64,000 nt of DNA, taken from Sphingobium abikonense NBRC 16140 (lineage in GTDB: Bacteria; Pseudomonadota; Alphaproteobacteria; Sphingomonadales; Sphingomonadaceae). The stretch covers positions 186,001 through 250,000 of the forward strand of contig NZ_BCYT01000006.1 in NCBI RefSeq assembly GCF_001598335.1, written 5' to 3'. Under the pieces are notes generated by a model. It did no database searches and was not told the DNA's origin. It worked only from the letters and a program-made list of their open reading frames with translations. The position numbers and the translations under genes are program-made. Below, one piece after another: positions 25,978 to 34,454 of this stretch (the first letter of the stretch is position 1; each line of letters begins with the position of its first letter).

Positions 25978-28668
25978 ATGAACCGCATTTTGACCATCGG
26001 CCGTCGCGATATGCTGCGCGCCAGCCTGATGGGCAGTGCCGCCGCGCTGCTCCCCACCGCTGCCCGCGCCGCGTCGACCGTACCGCGCAGCACGCCCGTC
26101 AGCTGGATCGACGGCGAAGCGCCCATGCTCAGCCTCGGGCAGACCTTCGGCGTGCCCTGGCCGCGTGGAGCCGTGAAGCCGGGTGCGCCTCTGGTGGTGC
26201 GCAGCGACGGCAAGCCGCTTTCGTCCCAGCACTGGACGCTCGCCACCTGGCCCGATGGCTCGCTCAAATGGTCGGCGCATGCGCTTCCGGCCGGCATGGA
26301 CCAGCCCGCAACCCTAGATGTCGCCCTTGGCCGCGCCCCTGTCCCCCAGCCGGGCCTTTTCGTCCGTGAACAGGAAGATGCGGTGGAAATCGTCAGCGGC
26401 GCGACCCGCTGGCGGTTCCCGCGCAAAGGTGCGGTTGTGGTCGCCGGCGCCTGGTCGGGTAATCGCCAGGTCATGGGGCCGCTGACGCTGGTTGCCAGCG
26501 TCGATGACGCGCCAGAGAACGGCCGCCGCACTCCGCTAATCGGCCGGATCGCCCGGGTGACCGTCGAGCAGAAAGGCCCGGTGCGCGCGGTTGTCAGGAT
26601 AGAGGGCATGCATGAGGGGGCAGGGCGCAGTCTGCTGCCCTTCTCCGTGCGTTTCTATGCCTATGCCGGCGGGGATCACGTGCGCGTGGTGCACAGTTTC
26701 ATCTTCGATGGCGATCCGGAGAAGGATTTTGTCAGCAGCCTGGGCCTCGCCGCCGCTGTCCCGATGACCGGCGCGCCGCATGACCGCCATGTCCGCCTTG
26801 CTACCACGCAGGGGCATCTCTTTTCCGAAGCCGTCCTCCCGCTCACGGGCCTGCGCCGTGATCCGGGTGAAGCGGTGCGCGAGGCCCAGATTGCCGGTCG
26901 CGCCGTGCCGATGGATGCGATGGCGGACAGCGTCCGTCCCCTGCTGGACCGGATTCCGACATGGAGCGATTTCAGCCTCAGCCAGCTCAGCGCCGATGGT
27001 TTCGCCATCGTGAAGCGCACGCAGGCCGGCCATGCCTGGGTCGACGCAACCGCAGGAACCCGCGCGCTGGGACTCGGCTATGTCGGCTCGCCGGCAGGCG
27101 GCGTGGCGCTCGCGGCGCGCTATTTCTGGCAGCGGCACCCGACCCAGATCGATGTCAGGGACGCTGCGGCCGATGAGGCGCGCCTGACGCTCTGGCTGTG
27201 GTCGCCCGAAGCGCGTCCCATGGATATGCGCCCCTATCGCGGCGTGCTCGGCATGGAGGGTTACGACGCCCAGAATGAAGGGCTGGCCATCACCTATGAG
27301 GATTATGAGCCGGGCTGGGACAGCGCGACCGGCACGGCCCGCACCAGCGAACTGACACTCTGGGCCTGCGCCGCGACGCCCGACGCTGACCGGCTCGCGG
27401 CCATGGCGCAGGCCAATGCCGTTCCGCCGCAACTGATGGTCGTACCGCAGCGAATCCACGCCGCGAACGTCTTTGGTCCCTGGGCGCTGCCCGATCGATC
27501 GACGCCGATGAAGGCGCGGATCGAGGACCAGATCGCCAATCTCGCCGCTTTCTATGAGGCGGAGGTCGACCGTCGCCGCTGGTATGGCTTCTGGAATCAT
27601 GGCGACGTCATGCACACCTATGACGCAGACCGGCACCAATGGCGTTACGACATTGGCGGTTTTGCCTGGGATAACAGCGAATTGTCGCCCGACTTGTGGC
27701 TGTGGCTGAGCGTCCTGCGCACGGGCGATGCGGGCCTGTTCCGCTTTGCCGAGGCGATGACCCGCCACACCGGAGAGGTCGACGTCTATCACCTCGGCCG
27801 CTTCAAGGGGCTGGGCACCCGCCATGGCGTCCAGCATTGGAGCGACAGCAGCAAGCAGCCACGCATTTCCAACGCCATCTATCGGCGCATCTATTATTAT
27901 CTGACCGGCGACGAACGGGTCGGCGACCTGATGCGCGATCTGCTGCTGTCCGACCAGACGCTCGCCCATGTCGAAATCGGCCGCAAAGTGCCGGGGGCGG
28001 AGCGCAAGACTTTGCCCGAGGGCGTCATAGAGATGACCTTCGGCACCACTTGGTGCGCGGTCGCCTCCTCCTGGCTTGCCGAGTGGGAACGGACCGGGGA
28101 TCGCAAATGGCGCGACCGGCTGCTTGCCGGCATGACCAGCATTGGCGGCCTCCAATATGGCTGGCTGACCGGGACCGCGCCGTTCGACCTGTCGACGGGC
28201 CGCTTCCTGGGCAAGGGCGACGACATATCGGTTTCGCATCTCAATGCCGTGTTCGGTGCGCTCGAACTCAATGCCGAACTGATCGACCTGCTGGACGTGC
28301 CGACCTATCGAACCGCTTGGCTCGATTATTGCCGCTGGTTCAACGCTCCGCGTGCGGAATGGGAGGCGAAATTCCCCGTGCCCTATCGCGGCCGCAATCT
28401 GCGCGAAGGCCATTCTCGGCTGACAGCCTATCTGGCCCATGAAACCCGCGATCCCGCCATGGCGCGGCGCGCCTGGGAAGAATTCTTCTCGGGCGAAGCG
28501 GGCCTTGGCCTTTCGCAGGGCGATCCGCGCGTGACGTTGAAGGGGCCGCAAATCCTTGGTCCCACGGTCGAATGGCCCCATGTCTCCACCAATGCCGCTG
28601 CCCAATGGGGGCTGGCGGCGATCGAAAATCTGGCGCTCATCGCCGATGCCCTGCCGGCCCAAGGCTGA
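25978..28668 (+). CDS. PcRGLX/YetA-type exo-rhamnogalacturonan lyase family protein
   Basis: This 896-residue Tat-exported protein (GRRDMLRASLMGSAAALLPT) has three regions. An N-terminal RIFT-barrel-like part (about 40-280) and a central beta-sandwich come first. A C-terminal alpha/alpha-toroid follows, with RWYGFWNHGDVMHTYDADRH, YDIGGFAWDNSELSPDLWLW, MTRHTGEVDVYHLGRFKGLG and RIYYYLTGDERVGDLM. These C-terminal motifs are shared with B. subtilis YetA and the fungal exo-rhamnogalacturonan lyase family (PL26). It would trim rhamnogalacturonan-I fragments in the periplasm. It follows the DUF6250 gene by 20 bases with AAAAGGAGG at the ribosome site. The exact glycan is inferred from family and neighbours. 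Confidence 0.85.
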   Translation: MNRILTIGRRDMLRASLMGSAAALLPTAARAASTVPRSTPVSWIDGEAPMLSLGQTFGVPWPRGAVKPGAPLVVRSDGKPLSSQHWTLATWPDGSLKWSAHALPAGMDQPATLDVALGRAPVPQPGLFVREQEDAVEIVSGATRWRFPRKGAVVVAGAWSGNRQVMGPLTLVASVDDAPENGRRTPLIGRIARVTVEQKGPVRAVVRIEGMHEGAGRSLLPFSVRFYAYAGGDHVRVVHSFIFDGDPEKDFVSSLGLAAAVPMTGAPHDRHVRLATTQGHLFSEAVLPLTGLRRDPGEAVREAQIAGRAVPMDAMADSVRPLLDRIPTWSDFSLSQLSADGFAIVKRTQAGHAWVDATAGTRALGLGYVGSPAGGVALAARYFWQRHPTQIDVRDAAADEARLTLWLWSPEARPMDMRPYRGVLGMEGYDAQNEGLAITYEDYEPGWDSATGTARTSELTLWACAATPDADRLAAMAQANAVPPQLMVVPQRIHAANVFGPWALPDRSTPMKARIEDQIANLAAFYEAEVDRRRWYGFWNHGDVMHTYDADRHQWRYDIGGFAWDNSELSPDLWLWLSVLRTGDAGLFRFAEAMTRHTGEVDVYHLGRFKGLGTRHGVQHWSDSSKQPRISNAIYRRIYYYLTGDERVGDLMRDLLLSDQTLAHVEIGRKVPGAERKTLPEGVIEMTFGTTWCAVASSWLAEWERTGDRKWRDRLLAGMTSIGGLQYGWLTGTAPFDLSTGRFLGKGDDISVSHLNAVFGALELNAELIDLLDVPTYRTAWLDYCRWFNAPRAEWEAKFPVPYRGRNLREGHSRLTAYLAHETRDPAMARRAWEEFFSGEAGLGLSQGDPRVTLKGPQILGPTVEWPHVSTNAAAQWGLAAIENLALIADALPAQG

Positions 28669-28685
28669 AGAAGAAGGATATCTCC

Positions 28686-29999
28686 ATGAAAAGTGGCATC
28701 TCGCTCCTCGCACTGGCGGGGCTCGCCTGGACCGGCGCTTCGTTGGCCAAACCGGTGAAGCAGTGGACCGACGCCACCACCGGACATGAGATCGTCCAGA
28801 TCACCGATGCGCCCGGCGGCGCGGCCAGCCTCTATTTCCACCAGAACAGCTATACGCCCCAAGGCGACAAGATGGTCATTTCCACGCCCGATGGCATCAG
28901 CGTCGTGACGCTGGCCGACTGGAGCGTGAAGCCGCTGGTCAAAGGGCGCGACCTGCAACTGCTTTTCACTGGCCGCCGCACACGCACGGCCTATTATGCC
29001 GGCCGCCGCCGCGATGATGCGGGTGGGGCGACGACCATTTTCGCGGCCGACATAGACAGCGGCAGGACGCGGCGCATCGCGACCGTGGCAAAGGGCTCGA
29101 TCGGATCGATCAACGCTGACGAAACCCTGCTGCTTGGCCAATGGGCGGCTAGCGACAAGCCCCTTCAGCCCGATGGCACCAAGAAGGGGAGCGAACCTGA
29201 GATCAAGCAGCAATTCGGTCAGGCCAACTACGCCGCCACCGGCCCCGACGGCCAGCCGCTGACCTTCGCCGAGGCCAAGGAAGTGCGCCTCAACGAACGT
29301 CTGGAGGCGAAAATCCCGATGGAAATCTTCACCATCGACATTCGCACCGGCGAGCGGAAGGTGGTGGTCGCCTCGACCGACTGGCTGAACCATGTCCAAT
29401 TCTCGCCCACCGACCCCGGCCTCATCATGTATTGCCACGAAGGCCCCTGGCACAAGGTCGACCGCATCTGGACCATCCGCACCGATGGCACCGGCAAGCA
29501 ACTTGTCCACAAGCGCTTCATGAACATGGAAATCGCCGGTCACGAATTTTTCTCGCCGGACGGCAAATGGATCTGGTACGATCTTCAGACGCCGCGTGGG
29601 GAAGTGTTCTGGCTTGCGGGCTATGAACTGGCGACCGGCCATCGCCGCTGGTATCATGTCGACCGCAATATGTGGTCGGTCCATTACAACCAGGCGCCCG
29701 ATCTGCAACGTTTCTCCGGCGATGGCGGCGACAGCGAAATGGTCGCCCATGCACCCGACGGCAAATATCTCTATCTCTTCACGCCCAGGGACATTCCCGA
29801 CGTGGCGGGCATCCATGCCGACAATGCGGCCGACCTCGTCGCGCCCGGCACGTTCGACGCCGAAAAAATCGTCGACATGGCGCGGCACGACTATCGGCTG
29901 GAGCCCAACATCACCTTCACGCCCGATGGCGCCTGGATGATCTTCCGCTCCAACATGGATGGCAGCAATCAGGTCTATGCCGTCAGGGTGAAGAAATAG
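28686..29999 (+). CDS. Oligogalacturonate lyase (PL22 family), exported
   Basis: This 437-residue seven-bladed propeller lyase splits unsaturated digalacturonate to 5-keto-4-deoxyuronate. Key segments are GHEIVQITDAPGGAASLYFH, DWLNHVQFSPTDPGLIMYCH followed by EGPWHKVDRIW (the His/Glu metal and catalytic region of PL22), and GHEFFSPDGKWIWYDLQTPR. Unlike many cytoplasmic PL22 enzymes, it has a signal peptide (MKSGISLLALAGLAWTGASL, then AK), so it should act in the periplasm. AAGGAT precedes the ATG. It is the last gene of the receptor-DUF6250-lyase operon. No KduI/KduD or kdg genes are in the window. Confidence 0.88.
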   Translation: MKSGISLLALAGLAWTGASLAKPVKQWTDATTGHEIVQITDAPGGAASLYFHQNSYTPQGDKMVISTPDGISVVTLADWSVKPLVKGRDLQLLFTGRRTRTAYYAGRRRDDAGGATTIFAADIDSGRTRRIATVAKGSIGSINADETLLLGQWAASDKPLQPDGTKKGSEPEIKQQFGQANYAATGPDGQPLTFAEAKEVRLNERLEAKIPMEIFTIDIRTGERKVVVASTDWLNHVQFSPTDPGLIMYCHEGPWHKVDRIWTIRTDGTGKQLVHKRFMNMEIAGHEFFSPDGKWIWYDLQTPRGEVFWLAGYELATGHRRWYHVDRNMWSVHYNQAPDLQRFSGDGGDSEMVAHAPDGKYLYLFTPRDIPDVAGIHADNAADLVAPGTFDAEKIVDMARHDYRLEPNITFTPDGAWMIFRSNMDGSNQVYAVRVKK

Positions 30000-30020
30000 G
30001 CGCTGGGGCGGGTTGCTGAT

Positions 30021-30662
30021 TCAGACTGGGGGGCGCGGCGCCAAACCGCCGATCAGCGTATCGACCAACGCGACGGCAATGTCCTGCGGCCCGCTCGGCC
30101 CGCTGGGGTCGTGCCAGCGGGCCGGCCAGTTGAGCGCGCCGGCAATCGCAAAGGCGCTCATCTTGACGTCCACCGGGGCGATCGTCCCGTCCGCTATGCC
30201 ATCAGCGATCAGCGCGCGCAGCGTCTTGTCGATCTCGCTTTTGCGCGCGCGAATTTCCGCCGCGCTCGCCGGTGACAGCAACTCATCACCCGTGCGCACC
30301 ATGCACCGCCCGAAATCGTCCATGTTGGTGCGCGCATAGGCGATCAGGAAGCGCCGCAACCGATCAATGCCCCGCCCTCCCTCGCTCTGCGCCTGCTCGG
30401 CAGCGATCCGCAGCGGTTCCAATCCGCGCGTCACGCATTCGATCAGCACCTGCTCCTTATTGCCCAGATAATGGTAGATGGTGGGCTTGCTGATCCCCAA
30501 TGACGCCGCGACATCATCCAGCGACGTGGCATGAAACCCGCGCGCGTTGAACATGCGCACCGCCGCCGTCAGCACGGCGTCCCGTTTCTGCTCGCGCTCC
30601 TGCGCCTTTTCCGCCCGTGTCCGAAACGGGGAAGCGGGCTTGGTATCCACGTCTACTTGCAC
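30021..30662 (-). CDS. TetR/AcrR family regulator
   Basis: This 213-residue regulator has an N-terminal TetR DNA-binding domain: KRDAVLTAAVRMFNARGFHA, TSLDDVAASLGISKPTIYHY, LGNKEQVLIECV. A helical ligand-binding domain of typical size follows (CMVRTGDELLSPASAAEIRA). The start is taken as a GTG at 30662, because no in-frame ATG exists upstream of the HTH. It is transcribed divergently from a thiolase and a 3-hydroxyacyl-CoA dehydrogenase and probably represses them in response to an acyl-CoA. Its 3' end is convergent with the oligogalacturonate lyase gene, 21 bases away. Confidence 0.9.
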   Translation of the reverse strand: MQVDVDTKPASPFRTRAEKAQEREQKRDAVLTAAVRMFNARGFHATSLDDVAASLGISKPTIYHYLGNKEQVLIECVTRGLEPLRIAAEQAQSEGGRGIDRLRRFLIAYARTNMDDFGRCMVRTGDELLSPASAAEIRARKSEIDKTLRALIADGIADGTIAPVDVKMSAFAIAGALNWPARWHDPSGPSGPQDIAVALVDTLIGGLAPRPPV

Positions 30663-30683
30663 TGTCTGTCTCCGTCCGTCAGC

Positions 30684-30723
30684 TTGACAAAAAACGCGTG
30701 GATAAGCAATATACTCATCAGTA
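30684..30723 (+). promoter_or_regulatory. Promoter and candidate TetR operator of the thiolase operon
   Basis: TTGACA lies at 30684-30689 with TATACT at 30710-30715; the 20-base spacer is long, and CAATAT at 30707 gives 17. The dyad TACT-CATC-AGTA (30712-30723) overlaps the -10 area and resembles the ACT/AGT half-sites of TetR regulators of acyl-CoA genes. It lies midway between the TetR and thiolase starts. Confidence 0.45.
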
Positions 30724-30765
30724 GATTTACGGCGTCAGCGACGCTGCAAGGAAGAGGACGCGCCA

Positions 30766-31950
30766 ATGCAAGAGGACCCGATCGTCATCGCCGGCTATGC
30801 CCGCACCCCCATGGGCGGTTTTCAAGGTGCGCTGTCACCCTTGAAGGCAACCGATCTTGGCGCGGCGGCAGTCAGGGCGGCGATCGAGCGCGCTAAGCTC
30901 CCCGCCGACGCCGTAGATCGCATCTATATGGGCTGCGTCCTTCCCGCCGGCCTGGGCCAGGCGCCCGCGCGCCAGGCGGCGCTCGGCGCTGGCCTTGGCC
31001 TCAATACGGAGGCCACGACCGTAAACAAGATGTGTGGATCAGGCATGCAGGCCGCGATCATGGCGCATGAGGCGCTGGCGGCCGGCGCGGCGGACATCAT
31101 CGTGGCGGGCGGCATGGAAAGCATGACCAACGCCCCCTATGCGCTGCCCAAGCATCGCGCCGGCGCGCGTATCGGCCATGACCGCATCATCGACACGATG
31201 ATGATGGACGGGCTGGAGGATGCCTATGAGCCGGGCAAGGCGATGGGTGTTTTCGCCGAAGAAGCCGTGCGCGACTATCAGTTTAGCCGTGCGGATCAGG
31301 ATGACTATGCGATCCGCTCGCTCTCCCGCGCCAATGACGCGATTGAGTCGGGCGCTTTCGTGCGCGAAATCACTCCCGTGACCGTGTCGGGGCGCGGCGG
31401 TGACACGATCATCGACACGGATGAACAGCCCGGCAAGGCGAAGCCCGACAAGATCCCGTCGCTGCGCCCGGCCTTTACCACGGATGGCACGATCACCGCC
31501 GCCAATGCCTCGTCCATATCTGATGGCGCTGCGGCGTTGGTGATGACCCGGCGCAGCGTGGCCGACCGGCTTGGCCTGCCCGTCGTGGCCCAGGTTGTGG
31601 CGACCGCCGCCCATGCGCACGAGCCATCCAAATTCACGACCGCGCCCGTGCCTGCGATGCGCAAGCTGCTCGACAAGGCCGGATGGTCGGTGGATGACGT
31701 CGACCTGTTCGAAGTCAATGAAGCCTTTGCCGTCGTCGCCATGATCGCGGCGCGTGAACTATCGATCCCGGCTGAAAAGCTTAACGTCAATGGCGGCGCG
31801 ACCGCGCTCGGCCATCCCATCGGCGCGTCGGGCGCGCGCATCCTGACGACGCTGATTGCGGCGCTGGAAAACCGCGGCCTGCGGCGCGGCGTCGCCAGCC
31901 TGTGCATCGGCGGCGGGGAAGCCACCGCCATGGCCGTCGAACTGATCTGA
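30766..31950 (+). CDS. Acetyl-CoA C-acyltransferase (thiolase)
   Basis: This 394-residue thiolase catalyses thiolytic cleavage of 3-ketoacyl-CoA, or the reverse condensation of acetyl-CoA. The acyl-accepting Cys90 is in TTVNKMCGSGMQA. The catalytic His is in NVNGGATALGHPIGASG and the second Cys in ASLCIGGGEATAM; EVNEAFAVVAM is also typical. The sequence resembles AtoB/PhaA-type acetyl-CoA acetyltransferases. AGGAAGAGGA precedes the ATG. It is followed after 16 bases by a type II 3-hydroxyacyl-CoA dehydrogenase, which provides the preceding beta-oxidation step, and is divergent from TetR. Degradation of short or branched acyl-CoA is the likely role. Confidence 0.93.
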   Translation: MQEDPIVIAGYARTPMGGFQGALSPLKATDLGAAAVRAAIERAKLPADAVDRIYMGCVLPAGLGQAPARQAALGAGLGLNTEATTVNKMCGSGMQAAIMAHEALAAGAADIIVAGGMESMTNAPYALPKHRAGARIGHDRIIDTMMMDGLEDAYEPGKAMGVFAEEAVRDYQFSRADQDDYAIRSLSRANDAIESGAFVREITPVTVSGRGGDTIIDTDEQPGKAKPDKIPSLRPAFTTDGTITAANASSISDGAAALVMTRRSVADRLGLPVVAQVVATAAHAHEPSKFTTAPVPAMRKLLDKAGWSVDDVDLFEVNEAFAVVAMIAARELSIPAEKLNVNGGATALGHPIGASGARILTTLIAALENRGLRRGVASLCIGGGEATAMAVELI

Positions 31951-31966
31951 ACAAAGGGGTAAAGCC

Positions 31967-32728
31967 ATGGACATCAACAATATGGCCGCCATCGTCACGG
32001 GCGGCGCGTCGGGGCTTGGCAAGGCTACGGCCGCGATGCTGGTCGCCAATGGCGCGAAGGTCGCGATCCTCGACCTGAATGAGGATGCCGCCAACGCCGC
32101 CGCGCAGGATATCGGCGCTGCCGCCTTTGCGCTCAATGTCGCCGATGACGCTGCCGTAGCCGCCGCCCTCGAAGCGGCGGAACAGGCCCACGGGGTCGCC
32201 CGCATCCTTGTCAACTGCGCGGGGATCGCGCCGGCCAGCAAGACCGTGGGAAAGGAAAATGCGCCCCACCCCCTGGACATTTTCCGCCGGACGATAGAGG
32301 TCAACCTGATCGGCAGCTTCAACCTCATATCCAAATTCGCCGCCCGCGCCGCCGCTGCACCGGATGTGGAGGGGGAGCGCGCCGTCATCGTCAATACGGC
32401 GTCCGTTGCCGCCTATGACGGCCAGATCGGTCAGGCCGCCTATGCCGCGTCAAAGGGCGGCGTCGTCGGCATGACGTTGCCGATCGCGCGCGATCTGGCG
32501 CAACATCATATCCGCGTCATGACCATAGCGCCGGGCATTTTCTGCACGCCCATGGTGGAAGGTTTCCCGCAGCATGTGCAGGATGCGCTGGGCGCGCAGG
32601 TGCCCCATCCCAGCCGTCTGGGCGCCCCGGCCGAATATGCGCAGCTGGTCGAATCGATCATCCGCAACCCTATGCTGAACGGCGAGGTCATCCGCCTGGA
32701 CGGGGCGATCCGGATGCAACCGCGCTGA
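31967..32728 (+). CDS. SDR 3-hydroxyacyl-CoA dehydrogenase (HSD17B10-like)
   Basis: This 253-residue short-chain dehydrogenase has the NAD-binding motif AIVTGGASGLGKATA, the NCAG-type strand (ILVNCAGIAPA), catalytic Ser in VNTASVAAYDG, and Tyr-Lys in YAASKGGVVGM. The APGIFCTPMVEGFPQHVQDA segment resembles human HSD10 and bacterial type 2 3-hydroxyacyl-CoA dehydrogenases. The enzyme should oxidise 3-hydroxyacyl-CoA to the substrate of the thiolase encoded just upstream. AAAGGGG precedes the ATG. Confidence 0.9.
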   Translation: MDINNMAAIVTGGASGLGKATAAMLVANGAKVAILDLNEDAANAAAQDIGAAAFALNVADDAAVAAALEAAEQAHGVARILVNCAGIAPASKTVGKENAPHPLDIFRRTIEVNLIGSFNLISKFAARAAAAPDVEGERAVIVNTASVAAYDGQIGQAAYAASKGGVVGMTLPIARDLAQHHIRVMTIAPGIFCTPMVEGFPQHVQDALGAQVPHPSRLGAPAEYAQLVESIIRNPMLNGEVIRLDGAIRMQPR

Positions 32729-32917
32729 ATGTCTGCGCCCCTGTCCTCAGGCAACTGACGAAAAGTCGCATAAAGATATTGCTTGGAAGCTGATAGAAAC
32801 GATGCGCATGATGCGTATTGCCGCCGCCACAGGACAGAAATAGAGGCGGGGTAACGATAGATCGGGGGTATCGAGACGCGCTTAGAGCATGGGCGCATCT
32901 TGCTTTCCCCGCGATTG

Positions 32918-32940
32918 ACCGGCGCGTCTGGCGCGCCGGT
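32918..32940 (+). promoter_or_regulatory. Hairpin in the leader of the transhydrogenase operon
   Basis: ACCGGCGCG and CGCGCCGGT form a perfect 9-bp stem around TCTGG, ending 22 bases before the GTG of pntAA. The 32729-32962 gap also carries a tandem 9-base repeat (GATGCGCAT then GATGCGTAT) at 32801-32818. A role in transcription or translation control is possible, but nothing in the sequence proves it. Confidence 0.35.
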
Positions 32941-32962
32941 ACAGGATAAGGGAGAGGGGATA

Positions 32963-34084
32963 GTGAAAATCGCGATCGTGCGGGAGCAGGCGGACGGCGA
33001 ACGCCGCGTCGCCGCCACGCCGGAAACCGTCAAGAAATTCAAGGCGCTTGGCGCGGACGTCGCCATCGAATCCGGGGCAGGGCTTACCGCTTCGATCGCC
33101 GACGCTGATTATGCAGCCGCTGGCGCGGCAGTCGCCGACCGCGCCGCCACGGTCGCAGGCGCCGACATTCTATTGGGCGTGCAGGGGCCATCGCCCGACA
33201 GCCTGGCCGGTGCGAAGCCGGGCGCGTGGATCGTGGCTGGCCTCAACCCCTTTGGAGAGCGCGCCCGCGTCGATGCCTATGCTGCTGCGGGTTTCGAGGC
33301 TCTGGCGATGGAGTTCATGCCGCGCATCACCCGCGCGCAATCGATGGATATCCTGTCCTCGCAATCCAATCTGTCGGGTTACAAGGCTGTCCTTGACGCC
33401 GCCGCCGAATATGGCCGCGCCTTTCCGATGATGATGACGGCCGCCGGCACGGTGTCGGCGGCCAAGGTGTTCGTGATGGGTGTCGGCGTCGCGGGGCTTC
33501 AGGCCATCGCCACCGCCAAGCGGCTGGGCGCGCAGGTCAGCGCCACCGACGTGCGCGCCGCGACCAAGGAACAGATCGAATCCCTGGGGGCCAAGGCCAT
33601 CTTCGTCGAAAAGGTCGCAGGGATTGAGGGTGAGGGCAGCGGTGGCTACGCCACGGAAATGTCCGACGACTATAAGGCCGCGCAGGCCGAACTCGTGTCC
33701 GGCCATATCGCCAAGCAGGATATCGTCATTACCACCGCGCTGATCCCGGGCCGGCCCGCGCCGCGCCTTATCAGCGACGCTCAGATTGCTACGATGAAGC
33801 CGGGTAGCGTGATTGTCGACCTGGCGGTCGAACAGGGCGGCAATGTCGAGGGCGCGGTCGCCGGCGACGTGGTCGAGCGTCACGGCGTCAAGATCGTCGG
33901 CCATCGCAATGTTCCCTCGCGCCTCGCCGCCGACACCTCCGCCCTCTTCGCGCGCAACCTCTATAATTTCCTCTCCGCCTTCTGGGACAAGGACAGGAAT
34001 GCGCCAGTGCTGGACGAGGAGATCGGCAATGCCATCCGCCTGACGCAGGACGGGAAGGTCGTCAACGAACGGCTGCTGGGGTGA
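32963..34084 (+). CDS. pntAA: NAD(P) transhydrogenase alpha subunit, part 1
   Basis: This 373-residue soluble NAD(H)-binding domain belongs to the proton-translocating transhydrogenase, which makes NADPH from NADH using the proton gradient. It resembles alanine dehydrogenase: IVREQADGERRVAATPETVK at the N-terminus, RAQSMDILSSQSNLSGYKAV, and the dinucleotide motif VFVMGVGVAGLQAIATAKRL. ITTALIPGRPAPRLI and MKPGSVIVDLAVEQGGN follow. The start is a GTG with GGAGAGGGG upstream. As in many alphaproteobacteria, PntA is split, with the membrane part encoded next. Confidence 0.95.
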   Translation: MKIAIVREQADGERRVAATPETVKKFKALGADVAIESGAGLTASIADADYAAAGAAVADRAATVAGADILLGVQGPSPDSLAGAKPGAWIVAGLNPFGERARVDAYAAAGFEALAMEFMPRITRAQSMDILSSQSNLSGYKAVLDAAAEYGRAFPMMMTAAGTVSAAKVFVMGVGVAGLQAIATAKRLGAQVSATDVRAATKEQIESLGAKAIFVEKVAGIEGEGSGGYATEMSDDYKAAQAELVSGHIAKQDIVITTALIPGRPAPRLISDAQIATMKPGSVIVDLAVEQGGNVEGAVAGDVVERHGVKIVGHRNVPSRLAADTSALFARNLYNFLSAFWDKDRNAPVLDEEIGNAIRLTQDGKVVNERLLG

Positions 34085-34169
34085 CGATCATTTGGGCGCG
34101 TCCGGCCAATTAGGTGCGGACCGCGTGATAACGCCCTGGCTCAAACAGGGTGAACGGGGAGTAGGAACG

Positions 34170-34454
34170 ATGGACTTCATTTCCATCCTGTCGATTTTCG
34201 TGCTGGCGTGTTTCGTCGGCTATTATGTGGTATGGTCGGTGACGCCGGCGCTGCACACGCCGCTGATGGCGGTCACCAATGCAATTTCATCCGTCATCAT
34301 CGTCGGTGCGCTGGTCGCATCGGCCGAAGCAGGCAGCACGGCGGCCAAATATCTGGGCCTGCTCGCGGTCGTCTTTGCCTCGGTCAACATCTTCGGCGGC
34401 TTTGCCGTCACCGAACGCATGCTCGCCATGTACAAGAAGAAGGAGCGCAAGTGA
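34170..34454 (+). CDS. pntAB: NAD(P) transhydrogenase alpha subunit, part 2 (membrane)
   Basis: This 94-residue subunit has three membrane helices (ILSIFVLACFVGYYVVWSVT, AVTNAISSVIIVGALVASAE, YLGLLAVVFASVNIFGGFAV) and a basic tail (MYKKKERK). The TPALHTPLMAVTNAISS motif is characteristic of the PntA membrane segment, which forms part of the proton channel with PntB. GGGGAG lies upstream of the ATG. Its stop overlaps the start of pntB by one base (TGATG), so the two are coupled. Confidence 0.95.
   Translation: MDFISILSIFVLACFVGYYVVWSVTPALHTPLMAVTNAISSVIIVGALVASAEAGSTAAKYLGLLAVVFASVNIFGGFAVTERMLAMYKKKERK

Noticed and set aside
26536..28713. A 725-codon open frame antisense to the rhamnogalacturonan lyase gene
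   Set aside because: It mirrors the real gene, has no recognisable motif, and lacks a plausible start context.
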